Assembly (NCBI RefSeq): GCF_900218065.1
Contig: NZ_OBMU01000002.1
Location: forward strand, 407,670-471,669
Reading direction: 5' to 3'
Length of the DNA stretch: 64,000 nucleotides
DNA from: Novosphingobium sp. Chol11
GTDB lineage: Bacteria; Pseudomonadota; Alphaproteobacteria; Sphingomonadales; Sphingomonadaceae
Shown here piece by piece: positions 10,466 to 18,844 of the stretch. Position 1 is the first letter of the stretch. The number at the start of each line of letters is the position of its first letter. The notes beneath the pieces were generated by a model. The model was not told the DNA's origin. It worked only from the letters and a program-made list of their open reading frames with translations, and did not search any database. Position numbers and translations under genes: made by a program.

Positions 10466-11316
10466 TCGGCGGCCCTCGCGATGGGTTCAAGGCTGGTTTT
10501 GCCGTCCGACGCCCAGAAGGCGCCCTCTTGCGAGGTGTCGACATCTTCGACGCCGCGCACGCCCAGCGCCTCGCGCGCTTCCGCCAGCGGCAGGTGGAAC
10601 ACGGCTTCGAGCTTCTTCATGAAGAGGGCGTCGCTCTGCTGCCCCACCTTCATGCCCCGCTGGATCGCGTTGACGGCGGTCGGCCAGACTTCGGGATAGT
10701 GAAGCATCGTGCGCACGGTGTAGCGGAGCGACCCGAATATCTGGATCATGTTCACCTCCGCCGCCAGATGCGGGTTGCGCATATGCTTGGGCACGTTGGT
10801 GAGGCGATACCAGTAAGGCACCAGCTCACCCATGAAGTTGAAGCCGCCGCCGCATAGGATATGTTCGAAGTCGTGCGTCTGGCCCGAACGCAGATTATAA
10901 TATTGAAGCTGCGTTTCCGGTTCTTTCCAGGGCGTGATCTGGATTTCATAATCTCCGGCCGTCATCTGCTGGTAGAAGATGCCGCCGAGAGAGCCGGGCT
11001 CATATTGTTTGAAATCTTCGATCGTATATGTGGAGATGAAGCCTTCGCTGAACCATGCATCCAGTTCGGGATTTACCTTTCTTTCCTGCGTGAACATGTC
11101 CTCGATCGCGTCGAAATCGCGCAGTGAATCGAGGATCGGCAGGAATTCATACATTTCCGCAGGAGGCGGCACGTCCGGTCCGTTGCGACGCAACAGGATC
11201 ATCGCCAACCATTCGCGCAGGCGGGGATTATTGAGATATTTGGACGAAGAGATGAGTATGCTGCTGTCTGTTTCCACAGGCATCAGGCCGCGCGCGAGAT
11301 AGGGAATGTCGACCAT
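10462..11316 (-). CDS. Coq4-like protein (copy A)
   Basis: 284 residues from ATG 11316, which has GAAGGAACGAG upstream. The key feature is HDFEH at 148-152 followed eleven residues later by Glu164, an exact HDxxHx11E metal-binding signature of COQ4. Established knowledge: COQ4 is needed for coenzyme Q synthesis and has been linked to oxidative decarboxylation of the C1 carbon of the ring precursor. Here the gene sits between a dioxygenase (13 bases upstream) and an amidohydrolase (4-base overlap), a catabolic rather than ubiquinone context. The N-terminal segment SSILISSSKYLNNP and LLRRNG recur in copy B at 23834-24727. It is longer than mitochondrial Coq4 minus its targeting sequence, with an extra N-terminal part of about 90 residues. 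Its reaction is unknown. Confidence 0.8.
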   Translation of the reverse strand: MVDIPYLARGLMPVETDSSILISSSKYLNNPRLREWLAMILLRRNGPDVPPPAEMYEFLPILDSLRDFDAIEDMFTQERKVNPELDAWFSEGFISTYTIEDFKQYEPGSLGGIFYQQMTAGDYEIQITPWKEPETQLQYYNLRSGQTHDFEHILCGGGFNFMGELVPYWYRLTNVPKHMRNPHLAAEVNMIQIFGSLRYTVRTMLHYPEVWPTAVNAIQRGMKVGQQSDALFMKKLEAVFHLPLAEAREALGVRGVEDVDTSQEGAFWASDGKTSLEPIARAAE

Positions 11317-11329
11317 GTTTCTCGTTCCT

Positions 11330-12190
11330 TCAATCCAAAACCAATTGCTTGTTGCCTGAACCCCAGGCGCTGATCCGTTCATCGCCCACCTTGAATTGCG
11401 GCAGGAGGTCGAAGAAGCTCTTGTCCGCGACGACGATGCGCTGGAGGCGGCGAGGCGTCATACCCGTCAAGTCGCCGCGGGCATGCTGGAGAGCGATGTT
11501 ATCCCAGATGACGAGGTCGCCATTGTTCCAATGGTGGCGGTAGACACGATCGTCGCGATAGAGTTCGGCGAACAGGGCTGAGAGCGTGGCGTCGCTGTCC
11601 GGCTGGTCCATGCCGACGATACGAGCGGTCTGCATGTCGCTGATGTAGAGGATCGGCTCGCCAGTCCGGGGATGAGGGATGATGACCGGGCGAACCTGGT
11701 GCGGCATGTCGGTTGAACTATCGTAGCCGACCGACCGGTGTGTCTGAATCGGCGCGATCATTGTGACCGCTTCCCGGTCCGCGACAGCGGCTTTCAACTG
11801 CGATGGCAGGGAGGCGGCTGCAACCGCGCCGTTGGCGAAGTCGGTCCAGCTTTGTCCGTCATTAACGGCAACGGCGTGCAGCGAGATGATCTTGAAGGGC
11901 TCTTCCGTGAAAGCCAGATCGCTGTGCCAGGTGAGCGGCCCGGAGCCCAGCGCGCCATCGCTGGAGATTTCGCGATATTCGCCATGTGATCCCAGGACCC
12001 GGCCGAAATTTTCGAGCAGCCTCACCTGATCCGCTTCGTCAAGCTGCTGGTTGCGGAACAGGATCAGTTTGTGGCGATCGAACAGTTCGGTCAGCCGTTG
12101 TTCGAAACCGTCGGGTAGCGGCCATTGCAACCCGATGCCGATTTCAACACCGAACGGCTCCAGTGGCCGTTCCGTCCATGGCAGTGCCAT
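11330..12190 (-). CDS. TauD/TfdA-family Fe(II)/2-oxoglutarate dioxygenase
   Basis: 286 residues from ATG 12190, preceded by GAGAGGC; longer in-frame starts would run through the operator region. The facial triad is visible: His89-x-Asp91 in LTWHSDLAF, and His236 in NIALQHARGD. The 2-oxoglutarate-binding arginine lies in PRRLQRIVV (Arg247 or Arg251). Such enzymes hydroxylate or cleave sulfonates, aryloxy acids, or other carboxylates using O2 and 2-oxoglutarate. It is the first gene of the operon dioxygenase - Coq4A - amidohydrolase - FAD oxidase and is divergent from the tandem TetR gene. Confidence 0.92.
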   Translation of the reverse strand: MALPWTERPLEPFGVEIGIGLQWPLPDGFEQRLTELFDRHKLILFRNQQLDEADQVRLLENFGRVLGSHGEYREISSDGALGSGPLTWHSDLAFTEEPFKIISLHAVAVNDGQSWTDFANGAVAAASLPSQLKAAVADREAVTMIAPIQTHRSVGYDSSTDMPHQVRPVIIPHPRTGEPILYISDMQTARIVGMDQPDSDATLSALFAELYRDDRVYRHHWNNGDLVIWDNIALQHARGDLTGMTPRRLQRIVVADKSFFDLLPQFKVGDERISAWGSGNKQLVLD

Positions 12191-12217
12191 TTCATGCCTC
12201 TCCGTCTTTTTCTCCGA

Positions 12218-12238
12218 CGAACGGTATCGAACCGTTCG
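12218..12238. promoter_or_regulatory. 21-bp palindrome, candidate operator for the tandem TetR regulator
   Basis: CGAACGGT (12218-12225) and ACCGTTCG (12231-12238) form a perfect inverted repeat around the 5-base spacer ATCGA. It lies 28 bases upstream of the dioxygenase start and 75 bases upstream of the divergent TetR-type gene. Length and spacing fit a TetR-family operator; this is inferred from position and symmetry. Confidence 0.65.
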
Positions 12239-12312
12239 GTTGTCGTCAACAACAATGGGTGTATCCTGGCGGTGGGCTGGTATAGCAGCCCGACAATGCG
12301 CAAGGATGCTGG

Positions 12313-13563
12313 ATGAAATTGGTGCCAGAAGGCAGGGGCGAGGTGTCATCGCCGCGCGTCCGTCACTTGCTGTTGTCGGCGCGCGCGCAATTTGTGGAGC
12401 GGGGCTTCGATGCCGTCAGCATCGATTCGATCGCTCGCACCGCCGGGGTGAGCAAGGAAACCATCTACCGCTATTTCGACGACAAGGAAGCGTTGTTCCG
12501 CGCGGCTCTGGAGGCGCAGGGGGCGGAGTTCGACGCGCGGGCGGCGGCGGTGCATGAAAGTGCAGCAACGGGCGGGTCCGAACTGGCGGGGCTGGCAAGG
12601 GCCATTCTCGACTCGGCGCTGGACCAGGGTATGTTCAGCGCGCTCTGGGTCGCCGCTGGCGTGGCGCACAAGATGCCGGACCTGGCAGCATCATTGCAGA
12701 GCGGGCAGGGGATGCGCCTGGAGCCTGTGCGGCAGGCTTTGGAGGATCATGCGCGGGAGAAGGGCATCGACCGCCCGGTCCCCCTGGAACTGGCATTGGA
12801 CTTCGGATCGCTCGCGGTTGAGGGGCCAGTCGTGCTCATGGGCTTTCCTGCCCCCTCACCGGAAGGCCGTGAGCGGGCCGCGCGCCATGCCGTTGCGCTA
12901 TTCGTGCAAGGGGCCGGGGGTGGCGGAGCGGCCGGATTGCCGCCGCCCGAGCCTTTGGCGGATATGAGGCTTTCGCCGTTCGAGGAACCGCTTCCCCATA
13001 TCCGGACCTTGCTGGACGTGGCAGGGTGCCATTTTCTGCAGGAAGGCTTTGAGGGCGCGAACCTCAACCTCATCGGGGAGGAGGCGCGGGTGGGGCGTGG
13101 TACGCTCTACCGGCATTTCGGGAGCAAGGCCGGGCTTTTCGCGGGAGCCATGCGGATATTGGCGTCCGACTGCGCTTGTGAGGCAAAACCGCCCGTGCTT
13201 CCCTTGGGTCGGGCTGATCCCGTCGCACTCCGTCAATATGTGGAGGCGGCGCTCGAAAGCCTGACCTCCACCACATCCATCCGCCTGCATCGTGCCGTTA
13301 TCAGCCAGTCGCGGCGCGATGCGGCCTTGGCGAGGGAGGTGTATCTCGTCCTGCGCAAGCCCTGGGTGGATGGTCTGATCCCTTGGCTGGAAAGCCTTGG
13401 CATCAGAGAGAGTTCTGAGTGGCACGCGCGGCAACTTCTGGTACTCGCCATGAGGGGTAACCGCCTGCTTGCGGGCGGTCATCCGGTCGCGGAGTCCGAT
13501 AGGCGACATTATGCCGAGCGCGCGGCAACCATATTCCTGCACGGATATTTGGCGACGTTGTGA
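12313..13563 (+). CDS. Tandem TetR-type regulator with two DNA-binding units
   Basis: 416 residues, about twice the usual TetR length. The first unit opens with a TetR HTH around residues 34-55 (AVSIDSIARTAGVSKETIYRYFDDKEALF). A ligand domain follows to about 198, then a Gly/Pro-rich linker (AGGGGAAGLPPPEP). A second TetR HTH is at about 249-275 (NLNLIGEEARVGRGTLYRHFGSKAGLF), followed by a second all-helical domain. Both recognition helices keep the TxYRHF/YRYF core, so both may bind DNA. It is divergent from the dioxygenase operon with a perfect palindrome between, so it likely controls that operon and itself. A fusion of this kind could bind as a monomer with internal pseudo-symmetry. Confidence 0.9.
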   Translation: MKLVPEGRGEVSSPRVRHLLLSARAQFVERGFDAVSIDSIARTAGVSKETIYRYFDDKEALFRAALEAQGAEFDARAAAVHESAATGGSELAGLARAILDSALDQGMFSALWVAAGVAHKMPDLAASLQSGQGMRLEPVRQALEDHAREKGIDRPVPLELALDFGSLAVEGPVVLMGFPAPSPEGRERAARHAVALFVQGAGGGGAAGLPPPEPLADMRLSPFEEPLPHIRTLLDVAGCHFLQEGFEGANLNLIGEEARVGRGTLYRHFGSKAGLFAGAMRILASDCACEAKPPVLPLGRADPVALRQYVEAALESLTSTTSIRLHRAVISQSRRDAALAREVYLVLRKPWVDGLIPWLESLGIRESSEWHARQLLVLAMRGNRLLAGGHPVAESDRRHYAERAATIFLHGYLATL

Positions 13564-14100
13564 TTCTATCGGCATCCCGTTGGCCCAACGATGCCGATGC
13601 GGACCGCCAAGCCTGCCAATGCGTAGCCAAATCTATGAACCCCGCCGCATAGGAATATGCCTGATCCCCGATGGAGGTTTTGGCGGCAAATAGTGCTTTG
13701 ACAAAGCTACGCAGCCTCGTCATCATCCTTTCGTCCAAGCGCGTCGGAGAATGTGCAAAGGACATGATCTCCGCCTGTCTGGCGAGACATACAGAGGAGG
13801 CCGGATATTCGCGAAAACGAGCTGAGCGGGACAGATTTGAATTCGTCCCATTGCTTGCGCGGCGGCCAGCATCAACAGTTCTCATTAATAAAATAATATC
13901 GGCTAAAGGGCCGGATTCTCGGGAGAGAGAGGCATGATTATCGTGAATACACGCTATCTGTTCGGCTGCGGCCGCTAATGGTGTCCGCTTATTTTGGCGG
14001 GCATGCCATATCGCGTGAATAGGTGACGGATGGACTGCTTTTTGCCAGCGAAGAGGGGTGAACTGGCCTAGCTCTCCAAAGTCCAGCAGGAGACTCATGA
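13564..14100. other. Gap of about 540 bases without a convincing gene
   Basis: Open frames exist on both strands (for example 13671-13937 plus, and a minus-strand frame across the whole stretch), but none has a good ribosome-binding site, a recognisable family or protein-like composition. The stretch around 13875-13990 is more AT-rich than its surroundings and ends in an AGGAG at about 14087 that serves the transporter at 14101. It probably holds the promoter region of the transporter and decayed sequence. Confidence 0.5.
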
Positions 14101-15357
14101 ATGAATGGGATGACGGGCGCTGTTGCCGCGGGCACTGCCGCGGGCGGCCATGGTGGACGAGCGCGGATGATGGTGTTCCGCGCCTTCCTCGCGCAGAATG
14201 TTGCGGTGGGTAGCGCCTTTGGAGGTTTCGGGATCTCCGTTCTGCCGTTGCAGGAACTCCATGGGGCAAGTCGGGGCGCGACGACGCTTGCCTTGGCTTT
14301 GGCCGTTCTGATGATGGGCCTTGTCAGCCCGCTTGTGGCGACATTGATCGGGCGGATCGGGCTGCGCTGGACGATGACGATCGGTACGCTGATGTCGGGT
14401 ATCGGCTATGCCTTGCTGGCGATCGCGCCAAGCATGCCTGTCGTGCTGCTGCTTTATGCCCTGCCCATCGGGGTTGGCCTCGCCATGTTCGGCCCATTTC
14501 CTTCGAGCGTTCTCGCCAGCAACTGGTTCAGGCATAATCCTGGGCCAGCACTGGGCGTCGCTAACATGCCGCTGTTCGTAGCGCTGCTGCCGATGGTGGG
14601 CATTTTCATCCTGCGCGACCATGGCTTGTCTGCCTTTTACCTGATCCTGGCGGTTCTGCACGTCCTGCTATTGCCGGTGATGCTGGGCGTGGCGGACGGG
14701 CCGCAGGACGGCGGGGAGCAGCCGGGACACCCGCATGCCGGGGAGGCGAGTGCAATGCTGCCCAATCGCACCGTGCTGCGAAGCCCTGCCTTCTGGGTGA
14801 TGTGCCTTGGCGCTGGTTACCTGAATGCTGTCGGCATCACCGGGGTGTCGCACCTTGTCGCTTTTGTCGCTGAACGCGGGGTCGCGGCTGATGAGGCGGC
14901 GGGGCTGCTGTCGATCATGGGTGGAGCGGCGGTGATCGGTTCCCTGGCGATCGGCTTCCTGTGTGGCCGGTTGGGGGCACCCCTGGCGCTGGCTCTCATT
15001 GCGGGGGGTCTGGCGATCAGCTGGGCATCTCTGCTTTCGACCATCTCCTTTCCGATCATGGCATTGGCATCGCTCATGCTGGGGGCAGGGGGCGCCGGAG
15101 TGTTCCCGGCGATCAACATGCTCTCGGGCCGCCTGTTCGGTCAGCAGTCGCTCCCTCGTGTCGTCGGTCTGTTCGGCCTCGTCACCCTGCCGCTGACCTT
15201 CTTCCTGCCGCCGCTTGCAGGGGTGCTGCGTGACGCGGTCGGGGGGTATACGCCAGTCGCCTTGATCATCATCGGCGGCTGCGCGCTCGTGGTCATAATT
15301 TTCGTGGCGATGGCGCGGGCAACCGCATCTCGCTCCGCAAACCGACTTGCAGAGTAG
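14101..15357 (+). CDS. Major facilitator superfamily transporter
   Basis: 418 residues with about 12 hydrophobic segments and a charged central loop around residues 200-225 (DGPQDGGEQPGHPHAGEAS). The start follows CAGGAGACTCATGA. Features such as GASRGATTLALALAVLMMG, the LIGRIGLRW loop, and FSS-type helix 5 resemble the monocarboxylate/oxalate-type MFS branch common in sphingomonads. Substrate unknown; monocarboxylate or aromatic acid uptake is plausible. It converges on the TetR gene ending at 15365, 7 bases away. Confidence 0.88.
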   Translation: MNGMTGAVAAGTAAGGHGGRARMMVFRAFLAQNVAVGSAFGGFGISVLPLQELHGASRGATTLALALAVLMMGLVSPLVATLIGRIGLRWTMTIGTLMSGIGYALLAIAPSMPVVLLLYALPIGVGLAMFGPFPSSVLASNWFRHNPGPALGVANMPLFVALLPMVGIFILRDHGLSAFYLILAVLHVLLLPVMLGVADGPQDGGEQPGHPHAGEASAMLPNRTVLRSPAFWVMCLGAGYLNAVGITGVSHLVAFVAERGVAADEAAGLLSIMGGAAVIGSLAIGFLCGRLGAPLALALIAGGLAISWASLLSTISFPIMALASLMLGAGGAGVFPAINMLSGRLFGQQSLPRVVGLFGLVTLPLTFFLPPLAGVLRDAVGGYTPVALIIIGGCALVVIIFVAMARATASRSANRLAE

Positions 15358-15364
15358 GAGTCAC

Positions 15365-16084
15365 TCAGTCGGCGTTTGAAGGTGCGACGCTGGCAGCAGG
15401 TTTCACAAAGGATGCATCCCCAGGTTCATTCGGCTTCATCTGCTTGAGGAATTTCAGGATGCGCCCTTCGTCCACGCCCAGGCCCCGCGCGCAGAAGAGG
15501 ATCGCGTCGCGCAAGGCGCGGTCTTCGTCATAGGGGATCGCGACCTTGTCATGGCAGCGGGCCATCATCATCATCGTGCTGACATGTTCCACATAGGCCC
15601 CGGCATTGGTGACTGAAAGCGTCTCTCCGGCGATGCCTCCATCAGCCCTCGCCGCTTCGATCGCCCGTTCCAGATTGGGCAGCGTCATGCGCAATGCGCG
15701 CCGATAGACGAGGCGGGCATAGCCTCCGTCACCAGCAAGGCTGCCCACGACCATGCGCAATCCTTCCGCGTTGACGGCATGCATGCCCGCCATCGCATAG
15801 CTGAACGTGCGGCGCAGTATTTCGAGCAGGCCCTCGCTACTTGCCTCTGCCTCGCCAAATGAGCGCATGACGATATTCTGATCGGTGATGACCTCGCGCA
15901 ACACGGCGCGGTAAAGATGCGTCTTCGTCGGGAAGTGACGGAACAGCAATGCCTCCGACACTCCAGCAGCGCGCGCAATCTGCTGCGTCCGTGCGCCTTC
16001 AAGCCCGTGGCGCGCGAAAACCGCCCTGGCCGCAGCGATGATGGAGGCCCGGCGACCGGCGCTGGAGAGACGGGTGGCTGGCAT
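15365..16084 (-). CDS. TetR-family regulator
   Basis: 239 residues from ATG 16084. The HTH is at about 31-52 (GARTQQIARAAGVSEALLFRHFPTKTHLY), followed by the usual helical ligand domain. The C-terminal tail (LKQMKPNEPGDASFVKP) is extended and polar. Start choice rests on the family alignment because the nearest GGAG is about 13 bases upstream. It converges on the MFS gene and precedes another TetR gene in the same direction. Likely targets are neighbouring catabolic or transporter genes, not identifiable here. Confidence 0.9.
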   Translation of the reverse strand: MPATRLSSAGRRASIIAAARAVFARHGLEGARTQQIARAAGVSEALLFRHFPTKTHLYRAVLREVITDQNIVMRSFGEAEASSEGLLEILRRTFSYAMAGMHAVNAEGLRMVVGSLAGDGGYARLVYRRALRMTLPNLERAIEAARADGGIAGETLSVTNAGAYVEHVSTMMMMARCHDKVAIPYDEDRALRDAILFCARGLGVDEGRILKFLKQMKPNEPGDASFVKPAASVAPSNAD

Positions 16085-16214
16085 TGGTGGAAATATACTC
16101 CGGGAACAGGCAGCGTCGCGGCAGGCGACGATGGTAAAGTCTAAGGCTTTACGGAAGGGATACAAGTTGCTGCCGCCATCTGCCCCTTTTGAGGGCGAGG
16201 CGCTTTCGCCGCCG

Positions 16215-16874
16215 TCACGGGTCGCTGAGGGGCTTACCTTGTTCGATCGTCGCTATGAAGCGGCTGAGCAAAGCCTTTTGCCGTTCGATCATGGCTGGTG
16301 AGAGCGGGTCGATACCTGCCAAGCTCCGCGACACGGGTGCGGCCCAGAAATAGCCGAACATCAGGTTGAAGATCGCCACGGTCTGAAGGATCAAATCCTC
16401 TGCCGCAGGCTCCAACTCCGCCGCCTGCGTGATACGTCGTCCATAATCGATCAGCCGCTCCACCCATGCCATGCCGATTTCGTCACGGTCCGACGGGGAG
16501 GAAAGAATAGAGCGTATGAGCAGCATGGAGACATTAGGATGCTGCGTCAGCACATCGACCAGCCGATCGGTCAAGGTGCGGAATGAGGCCTCCTGCGGAG
16601 ACCTGGTGATGGTCGCTTCCATCTCGTCGGCCAAGGGCTGCAATGCGCGTTGCAGGACTTGGCGATACAGGGCGTCCTTGCTTTCGAAATATTTGTAGAG
16701 TCCGGGCTGCTGGATGTTCGCAGCCGCAGCGATGTCCCGCAACGCAGTCGCGTCATAGCCTTTCTGCGCGAAGAGCAATTCGGCGGTATCGAGCAACCTG
16801 TCGGCCGTGCGTTGGCCCTTGCTGGTCCGTTGGACGATCGGTTCGCTGATGGCGCCTTGCGCGATGCTGGTCAT
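16215..16874 (-). CDS. TetR-family regulator, divergent from thiolase
   Basis: 219 residues from ATG 16874. HTH at about 42-63: DATALRDIAAAANIQQPGLYKYFESKDALY. The ligand domain contains DRLVDVLTQHPNVSMLLIRSIL, similar to regulators of fatty acid and acyl-CoA genes (inference from general resemblance). The gene is divergent from the thiolase at 17052 with 177 bases between, which is the usual arrangement for a local repressor. Confidence 0.9.
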   Translation of the reverse strand: MTSIAQGAISEPIVQRTSKGQRTADRLLDTAELLFAQKGYDATALRDIAAAANIQQPGLYKYFESKDALYRQVLQRALQPLADEMEATITRSPQEASFRTLTDRLVDVLTQHPNVSMLLIRSILSSPSDRDEIGMAWVERLIDYGRRITQAAELEPAAEDLILQTVAIFNLMFGYFWAAPVSRSLAGIDPLSPAMIERQKALLSRFIATIEQGKPLSDP

Positions 16875-17051
16875 GGATTTCACCCTAACGGGACGATGGT
16901 GCTTTGGCCATATGGCGCGCAGTGAGGGAGAATGGGCGAGAGCCCCACATTGGCGCGGCAAGATGCGCATTGTTCTTGACACCCGTGCACAGGGGCGCAT
17001 GAGCGCGTGCAAGTGCAGCACTGGCACCCCAATCGTGCAGAGGACCAGATG

Positions 17052-18233
17052 ATGGAAGATATCTATATCGTAAGCGGCGCTCGGACGGCGATCGGCGATT
17101 TCGGCGGCTCCTTGAAGCCCTTCATGCCGTCGCAGCTTGGCAGCATCGTCGTGAAGGAGGCGCTGTCCCGTGCTGTCGTTCCGGCGTCTGACGTCGAGCA
17201 TGTGGTCATCGGCCAGGTCATGCCGACCAGCGCTCGCGATGGCATGCTGTCGCGCACCATAGCGTTGCAGGCTGGCGTCCCGCTGGAGGTGCCCGCCCTG
17301 ACGTTGAACAGGCTCTGCGGGTCGGGCGTACAGGCCATCGTGTCGGCGGCGCAGATGATGAAGCTCGGCGAAGCGGCGATCACCGTGGCTGGCGGCGCTG
17401 AGTCCATGTCGAACGTGCCCTATCATGATCATGGCGCACGCTGGGGCCGCAAGATGGGGGACAACCCCGTCGAGGATGCGCTGGTTTGCGGGCTTCAGGA
17501 TGCAAGCGGCGGCTATCATATGGGCGTAACCGCGGAGAATTGCGCCGAACGCCACGGCATCACGCGTGAGCAGCAGGATGCGCTGGCGGTTGAAGGGCAT
17601 CAGCGTGCGGTGCGGGCGATTGCGGAAGGGCGCTTCAAGGAGCAGATCGTTCCTGTCGAGATCAAGACGCGCAAGGGCGTCACCATCTTCGATACGGACG
17701 AGCATCCGCGCGCGGACACCAGCATCGAAACGCTGGCGGCGATGCGCCCTGCGTTCAAGAAGGACGGCACGGTCACGGCAGGCAATGCGTCCGGCATCAA
17801 TGACGGCGCGGCGGCCGTCGTGCTGGCTACCGGCAGCGAAGTGGAAAGGCGGGGATTGAAGCCGCTGGCGAAGATTCTTGGCTGGGGACATGCGGGCGTA
17901 GAGCCGGAATATATGGGCGAGGGGCCGATCAAGGCGGCGCCCGTGGCGCTGAAGCGCGCCGGACTGACGCTTGATCAGATGGACGTGATCGAGGCCAATG
18001 AAGCCTTTGCGGCGCAAGCTCTTTCCGTTGCCAATGCGCTGGCGTTCGATCGCGACAAGCTGAACCCGAACGGGTCGGGTATCGCGCTTGGCCACCCTGT
18101 CGGTGCGACGGGCACGATCCTGACGATCAAGGCTGCCTACGAACTGAAGCGGACCGGTGGTCGTTATGCGCTTATAACGATGTGCATCGGTGGCGGCCAG
18201 GGTATTGCCTTGGTAATCGAGAATGTCGGCTGA
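17052..18233 (+). CDS. Thiolase (acetyl-CoA C-acyltransferase)
   Basis: 393 residues from ATG 17052, 7 bases after AGAGGA; ATG 17049 directly precedes it. All thiolase hallmarks are present: nucleophile Cys89 in LNRLCGSGVQ, GGAESMSNVPY, NEAFAAQ, His348 in ALGHPVGATG, and Cys378 in MCIGGGQG. The protein carries out the cleavage (or condensation) of 3-ketoacyl-CoA and would complete a beta-oxidation round with the crotonase and HSD10-type dehydrogenase encoded at 1.2-3.3 kb. Degradative or PHB-type function cannot be separated by sequence alone. Confidence 0.95.
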   Translation: MEDIYIVSGARTAIGDFGGSLKPFMPSQLGSIVVKEALSRAVVPASDVEHVVIGQVMPTSARDGMLSRTIALQAGVPLEVPALTLNRLCGSGVQAIVSAAQMMKLGEAAITVAGGAESMSNVPYHDHGARWGRKMGDNPVEDALVCGLQDASGGYHMGVTAENCAERHGITREQQDALAVEGHQRAVRAIAEGRFKEQIVPVEIKTRKGVTIFDTDEHPRADTSIETLAAMRPAFKKDGTVTAGNASGINDGAAAVVLATGSEVERRGLKPLAKILGWGHAGVEPEYMGEGPIKAAPVALKRAGLTLDQMDVIEANEAFAAQALSVANALAFDRDKLNPNGSGIALGHPVGATGTILTIKAAYELKRTGGRYALITMCIGGGQGIALVIENVG

Positions 18234-18245
18234 TCATTGAGGAGT

Positions 18246-18275
18246 AGCCGAATGCCGTGGATGCGGCGTTCGGCT
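18246..18275 (+). terminator. Hairpin downstream of the thiolase
   Basis: AGCCGAATGCCG and CGGCGTTCGGCT pair over 12 positions (one G-T wobble) around a 6-base loop, 12 bases after the thiolase stop. No T-run follows, so it may be a weak or Rho-assisted terminator, or a 3' mRNA-stabilising hairpin. Confidence 0.5.
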
Positions 18276-18408
18276 CCTTGGCCCATGCTGGCGGCGGACG
18301 TCAATGATCCGTCATCTATGTTAAACCTCACCTTCTTTCGAGAACTCAATCACTTGTCGTGCGTTTAGACGGGGCGGCGGTCGATGAACCGCTGGCATGG
18401 AGTAGATC

Positions 18409-18720
18409 ATGTCCGTTCTCGTCGAGTTTCCTGGCGGCGTCTGCCGCGAAGTTCCAAGCCAATTGCGGGCGATCGGCTCCCAGAAAAATCGTGCGGACGA
18501 ATTTGAACAAGTCCCGCTGAACTGCGATCCGCACTGGAAATATGAGCGGGAAGATGGCCGCTGGATCGCTGTGCACCGCCAAGGTCAGCTGTTGAGCATG
18601 CGCCCCGCCGCTCCGGCATGGTGGCACTTTATCGAGCTGATGATGGAGCCTGAGCGTCGTGCCCATGGCGCGAATGTCGCAGAGGCCAGCGAAACGGTGA
18701 GGCTTCAGTCCGCTGCCTGA
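18409..18720 (+). CDS. Small hypothetical protein, 103 residues
   Basis: ATG 18409 is preceded by GGAGTAGATC with ideal spacing. The sequence is soluble and looks protein-like: FPGGVCREVPSQLRAIGSQ, then WKYEREDGRWIAVHRQGQ, PAWWHFIELMMEPERRA. No signal peptide, membrane segment or known domain is recognised. It stands alone between the thiolase and the hybrid kinase, with about 175 bases upstream. The antisense frame is much less protein-like. Confidence 0.65.
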   Translation: MSVLVEFPGGVCREVPSQLRAIGSQKNRADEFEQVPLNCDPHWKYEREDGRWIAVHRQGQLLSMRPAAPAWWHFIELMMEPERRAHGANVAEASETVRLQSAA

Positions 18721-18844
18721 CCCATCCGAATGAAAAGTTGGGCGAGGCGTGCTGCAGCCAGCCTGCGGAACTCCTTGAGCGATCAGGAGTTCCGGTCGGT
18801 CGGAAGCGGCCGCCGCTAAGCCATGAAACTGGCGCTGTGGCCTA

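Noticed and set aside
13671..13937. 88-residue open frame in the gap upstream of the MFS gene
   Set aside because: No good ribosome-binding site, no family resemblance, and neighbouring frames look equally open. Left as gap sequence.
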